Origin: Hyaloscypha bicolor E | Taxonomy: Eukaryota > Ascomycota > Leotiomycetes > Helotiales > Hyaloscyphaceae | DNA: 64,000 bases | Assembly (NCBI RefSeq): GCF_002865645.1 | Contig: NW_020194544.1 | Location: 208,517 to 272,516, forward strand | Direction: 5' to 3' | Shown here: positions 62,029 through 64,000 of the stretch, piece after piece | Layout of the letters: each line of letters begins with the position of its first letter | Position numbering within the stretch: the stretch's first letter is position 1 | Notes under the pieces: model-generated | The model's input: only the letters and a program-made list of their open reading frames with translations | The model's database searches: none | Told to the model about the DNA's origin: nothing | Translations under genes and position numbers: made by a program

Positions 62029-64000
62029 TATTAGTATAGCTATAATTACTAATAATTATATAATATAATTATATAATCTTATATTATATAAGTAATTTAA
62101 TTAATAAACTAGTTTTTTTTAAATTTAATAAATTTAGTAATTATATATTAATATTATAATATTATAATTCTTATTTCTAAATAATAATAACTTTATTAAC
62201 TAATATAATTAGAATTTTTATATTTATATAATAATATTATATATTACTAGTAAACTAATATTAATAAATTTATATATATAAATTAGAAAAGATTTTAAAT
62301 TAGTTCTAAAAATATTTAATAGCTTAAAATAAATCTAGTTTATTTTATATTAAAGAAAAAAACTATTTATTAATTTTATAAAAGTATTTAATAACTAATA
62401 AAGAAAATATTTAGCTTTTACTAATTAATAAATATTAGTTATTTAATTAATTAATTAATTAATTTCTATTATTTTTTAAAACTAATTTCTTTTAGTTCTA
62501 AAACTACTTTTTTAGAAACTATTTTTTTTATTTATATAATATTTATATTTATAGAATTCTTTTTCTAAAATATATATTTTATATATATTCTTAAAGCTCT
62601 TTAATTATTATTTCGATTTTATTATTAAATTAAATTTTTTAAGTTTTAGATTTTTCCGAAATTATAATATTTTATTTCCTAAATTTCTTATTATAAATAA
62701 AATATTTATTTTAATACTTTTACTAGATATCTAAATATTTAATATTTAAACTAGATATTTAATATTTTAATTAAGTATTTTAATTAGATATTTAGTATTT
62801 TAATTAGATATTTAATATCTAAATTAAATATCTAAATATTTTTATTATTAAATTCTTTTTATAAATCTATTATAAATTATTTTACTTTTAAATTTCTTTT
62901 ATTATAAATAATATATATATATTAGAAAAAACCTAAACTTAATTTAATATAAATATTAATAAAAAAAAAAGAAACTAATTAAGAAATAAAAAATAATATT
63001 AATCTAGTAATTATAATAAAGGCTAATTTATAGAAATATATAATTATTAAGATATATTAATATATTTTATATAAGAAAAATAATAATAATCTATAAAATC
63101 TATTTTAGAATAATTTTAAAAACTTTAATATTATAATATTTAATCTAATTAATTATATATTTATATAAAATCTTTAAGTTTAATTTTAGTATAATAGTAT
63201 TTATATTAAATAAAACTATAGAAATCTTATTATTATATAATTCTTTATTAATTTTATTTAAAAAAAAAATTAATATATAGAATAAAACTAATATTATTAA
63301 TAATAGTTTAATTAGAATAGAATTTCTTTAAAGATTTATTATATTAGTTTATTTTATTTTAGATAAAACTAAATATAAGAAAACTAGATATTTTTAATTA
63401 AAAAATTAATTAATTTATTTATTTTCTCTAAATTAAGGCTATTTATTACTTTTATTTTTATTATTACTAATATTATTATTAAATCTAAACTATTATTAAT
63501 TAATATTTATTATTTTTACTAGAAAGCTTATTAAAGAAATAATAAAAATATAGAAATATAATAGAATTAATAATAGTTTTAATTATAAATTTATTATTTT
63601 CCTTAATATTTACTAATATATAAAGCTTTTATAAGAGATATTAATAAGAGCTTTTTCTATTATATTAAAGAAATTAGTATAAAACTATTTCTATAATAAC
63701 TAGCTTTTAAACTATATATAGAAAAAGATTTATATAAATATTTATAGCTTTTTTTAAAGATTTTAGTTTCTATTATTAAAATTTAAATAAATAAAATATT
63801 ATTATCTTAATAATTATAATAATAAAAAATCCTAAAAAAATAATATTTAAACTTATTTAAATACTAATTAATAATTTATATAAATTATAATATAGTTTTA
63901 TTTCTATTTTATAAAATATCGAATTCTTATATAATAAAATTCTTATATAATAAAATTCTTATATAATAAAATTCTTATATAATAAAATTCTTATATAATA
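62029..64000 (+). mobile_element. copia copy 5, left part, runs off the window
   Basis: LTR 62029-62260 (shortened to 232 bp) is followed by leader and gag-region sequence that parallels 42717-44470 of copy 2 with strong RIP. A minisatellite with about seven AGATAT-type units lies at 62730-62840. Confidence 0.75.
63923..64000 (+). repeat. 16-bp tandem repeat at the window edge
   Basis: Unit ATTCTTATATAATAAA repeated almost five times up to the last base. The matching place in copia copy 2 (44450-44465) has one unit. The full array length cannot be seen. Confidence 0.85.

Noticed and set aside
25400..64000. Possible centromere core
   Set aside because: AT-rich nested retroelements occur at fungal centromeres, but nothing in the sequence distinguishes this from other RIPped blocks.

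Overview
The window looks like a nuclear segment of a filamentous ascomycete with a two-speed genome. Small gene islands of normal base composition (about 60-1735, 17320-20640 and 23270-25250) sit in very AT-rich blocks in which the dinucleotides CA and TG are almost absent and TA is everywhere. That is the signature of repeat-induced point mutation (RIP). The genes have short GT-AG introns of 44-88 bp and resemble fungal families: a secreted pectate lyase, a fasciclin-domain membrane protein and a CorA-like membrane protein. A secreted pectate lyase points to a plant-associated lifestyle, but I cannot name the species.

Layout. 62-361 is an LTR-like fragment. 511-1731 is a five-exon pectate lyase with an in-frame stop. 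2492-15562 is a roughly 13 kb RIP-destroyed Ty3/gypsy element (family A) with matching LTRs, gag, RT, RNase H and integrase relics, and a large unidentified ORF between integrase and the 3' LTR. 17320-20640 is a gene island with an intact fasciclin-domain gene (18619-20030) and another LTR-like piece. 20640-23220 is AT-rich with a copia fragment. 23270-25250 is an island with a broken CorA-like gene. 26123-31686 is a 5'-truncated family A copy in inverted orientation. About 31687-32606 is a 920 bp element with about 90 bp terminal inverted repeats.

From about 25.4 to 62 kb the sequence is a nest of retroelements that can be resolved from target-site duplications (TSDs). An old, heavily RIPped gypsy family B copy (minus strand; pieces at 25400-26122, 32790-33833, 40219-41751, 61147-61303) was hit by the truncated family A copy, by copia copy 1 (33834-40218, TSD TTAAT) and by copia copy 3 (41752-61146, TSD GCTTT). 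Copia copy 3 was hit by copia copy 2 (42417-54958, plus strand, TSD TTTAA) and by a copia solo LTR (57951-58253, TSD ATATT). Copia copy 2 was itself hit by a younger, mildly mutated gypsy B (46385-52511, minus strand, TSD GATAC). A further plus-strand copia begins at 62029 and runs off the window.

No retroelement ORF is intact. The reverse transcriptase aspartate pair has become Asn-Asn in all three families. The only gene that reads through cleanly is the fasciclin gene. The observations most worth following are the extra ORF of family A, a 36-bp palindrome shared by unrelated element families, a variable minisatellite in the copia element, and short inserts of normal composition inside RIPped DNA.
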